This document shows, one piece after another, positions 6,091 through 6,790 of a stretch of DNA of 6,790 bases. Position 1 is the first letter of the stretch; every line of letters starts with the position of its first letter. Origin of the DNA: Rhizobiaceae bacterium (lineage in GTDB: Bacteria; Pseudomonadota; Alphaproteobacteria; Rhizobiales; Rhizobiaceae); NCBI GenBank assembly GCA_913776675.1, contig CAJYRE010000315.1, positions 1 to 6,790 on the forward strand, in the 5' to 3' direction. The notes under the pieces are model-generated. The model was not told the origin of the DNA. It worked only from the letters and a program-made list of their open reading frames with translations, and did not search any database. A program made the translations under genes and the position numbers.

Positions 6091-6143
6091 CAGCGCCGTA
6101 TAATTTTCTTGTTAAATCGATTCCGATTTAAGGAATTATGCAG
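6091..6143 (+). repeat. Two-hairpin intergenic repeat, internally deleted copy (copy C)
   Basis: CAGCGCCGT (6091-6099) joins directly to ATAATT (6100-6105). In copy B, read in the same direction, these two segments are separated by 49 nt (3772-3820) that contain most of the first hairpin. The remaining hairpin is perfect at its core: TTAAATCG (6112-6119), ATTC loop, CGATTTAA (6124-6131), with partly matching ATAATT/AATTAT outer arms. It occupies the gap between two convergent genes and overlaps the last codons and stop of the minus-strand gene. It lacks a T run on either strand, so I do not call it an intrinsic terminator. Confidence 0.85.
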
Positions 6144-6606
6144 CAAGCAGGCGTTCGGCCCGCGGCGATAGGGGGCAGCCCTTTTGGGCCAATTGCTCAA
6201 TTACATCGCGGGCAAGATTTTTGTTGGCGGTATTGCCAACGAAACTCGAGAGTGAATCGGAAAATTCGAGAATAATATTGGTGGTGCCTATGCTTTGGCG
6301 ATAGTCCACCCGCGAAACCGCATCATAGGATTTTCGACGGGTTTTGATGACGCGATACTCGATGGCATCCGGGTGCAGGATCAGGCTTGGTTTCAGGTTG
6401 CTCGATGACCAGCAAATCCAAGGAACCCCTTTCCACCCGGAGAAAGCCGCCACCAGAGGCACACGGGCGCTATTGCCCGTGATCTCAATTCGCTTGTGTT
6501 TGGCGGCCAGCATGCGGCTCTTGATGAAGAGAAACAATATCAGCCAGAAGATGCCAAGCAACAGCACAGCGGCCATGATAAACACGATGTCTTGCATATC
6601 GCTCAT
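6136..6606 (-). CDS. Small membrane-anchored protein of unknown function, possible PH-like domain
   Basis: The 156-residue product starts with a single strong membrane segment (about 7-28, IVFIMAAVLLLGIFWLILFL), followed by a basic KSR...KHKR stretch that suggests the C-terminal part stays in the cytoplasm. Residues about 70-150 alternate short beta-like strands (LILHPDAIEYRVI, SYDAVSRVDYR, NIILEFSD) and end in a helix (NLARDVIEQLAQKG). That pattern recalls bacterial PH-like domains, but this is inference from layout, not a recognised family match. AAGGG (complement of 6613-6617) lies 6 nt before the ATG, which makes this start secure. The last codons and TAA stop lie inside repeat copy C. 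The gene follows the ribokinase-like gene in the same direction at 77 nt and may share its transcript. I cannot name a function. Confidence 0.72.
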   Translation of the reverse strand: MSDMQDIVFIMAAVLLLGIFWLILFLFIKSRMLAAKHKRIEITGNSARVPLVAAFSGWKGVPWICWSSSNLKPSLILHPDAIEYRVIKTRRKSYDAVSRVDYRQSIGTTNIILEFSDSLSSFVGNTANKNLARDVIEQLAQKGCPLSPRAERLLAA

Positions 6607-6627
6607 CGAGTGCCCTTTTGTGCCGTC

Positions 6628-6665
6628 CAGCCTCTGCAGGTTCAGATTGAAGCAGACCGAGGCTG
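6628..6665 (-). other. Imperfect hairpin between the ribokinase end and the small membrane protein gene
   Basis: CAGCCTCTGC (6628-6637) can pair with the segment 6652-6665 (GCA... GAGGCTG) if four bases are bulged out; seven base pairs at the base are perfect. No T run follows on the minus strand. It might attenuate or process a joint transcript, or be chance. Confidence 0.25.
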
Positions 6666-6683
6666 AATTTTCTCACATCAACG

Positions 6684-6790
6684 TTAAAGCCGTTCAGCAA
6701 CAGCGCTTGCTAGAGGAATGGCGGGTTGCGCACCGGGCTTGAGGCAGGCGAGAGAGCCGGCAATGGCAGCCCGCTTCAAAGCCTCTTCAA
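6684..6790 (-). CDS. Ribokinase-like PfkB-family sugar kinase, C-terminal 34 residues only
   Basis: Reading the minus strand in from the window edge gives 34 residues and a TAA stop (complement of 6684-6686). The text runs EEALKRAAIAGSLACLKPGA and then QPAIPLASAVAERL. This is the usual C-terminus of ribokinases: a helix with A-A.AGSLA, then GAQP.IP and a short final helix. In this family the enzyme phosphorylates ribose (or a related sugar or nucleoside) with ATP in the cytoplasm. The catalytic Gly-Ala-Gly-Asp motif would lie outside the window, so substrate and intactness cannot be judged. Confidence 0.72.
   Translation of the reverse strand, partial: EEALKRAAIAGSLACLKPGAQPAIPLASAVAERL

Noticed and set aside
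6112..6131. Copy C palindrome as a bidirectional terminator for the convergent genes
   Set aside because: The stem is A/T-rich and no T run follows on either strand; position alone is not enough.

Overview
The window looks like ordinary chromosomal DNA from an alphaproteobacterium, most likely of the order Hyphomicrobiales (Rhizobiales). Three things point there: base composition near half G+C, a LexA-like S24 regulator whose N-terminus reads like the lineage-typical form (MLSHE...IW.AIDRLAE), and two kinds of palindromic intergenic repeat that I remember from genomes of this order. The taxonomic call is inference from memory, not a search.

Layout, left to right. Positions 1-384 hold no convincing gene; they carry a candidate promoter and the leader of a NarL/LuxR-type response regulator (385-1032, +), which ends in a clear intrinsic terminator (1060-1095). 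A LexA/S24-type regulator follows (1297-1962, +). A spacer with a candidate promoter and a degenerate two-hairpin repeat (copy A) leads directly into a TerB-like gene (2193-2606, +). That gene converges, across 25 nt, on a periplasmic family 3 solute-binding protein (2632-3531, -). The 576-nt divergent spacer between the solute-binding protein and a large membrane glycosyltransferase (4108-6081, +) contains a second copy of the two-hairpin repeat (copy B, opposite orientation) and an unrelated 147-nt inverted repeat. The glycosyltransferase converges on a small membrane-anchored protein (6136-6606, -). The 54 nt between them are mostly a third, internally deleted repeat (copy C), which also supplies the stop codon of the membrane protein. 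The window closes with the last 34 codons of a ribokinase-like gene (-).

The genes do not form an evident pathway. Each is a single-gene unit: a response regulator without a kinase, a solute-binding protein without permease or ATPase, and a polysaccharide-synthase-like enzyme without partners. Only the ribokinase end and the small membrane protein, which lie in the same direction 77 nt apart, could share a transcript. I see no phage, plasmid, insertion sequence, CRISPR, tRNA or rRNA, and no convincing evidence of an undescribed multi-gene system. The most rewarding material is the intergenic repeat structure, which most gene annotations would miss or misread as small proteins.
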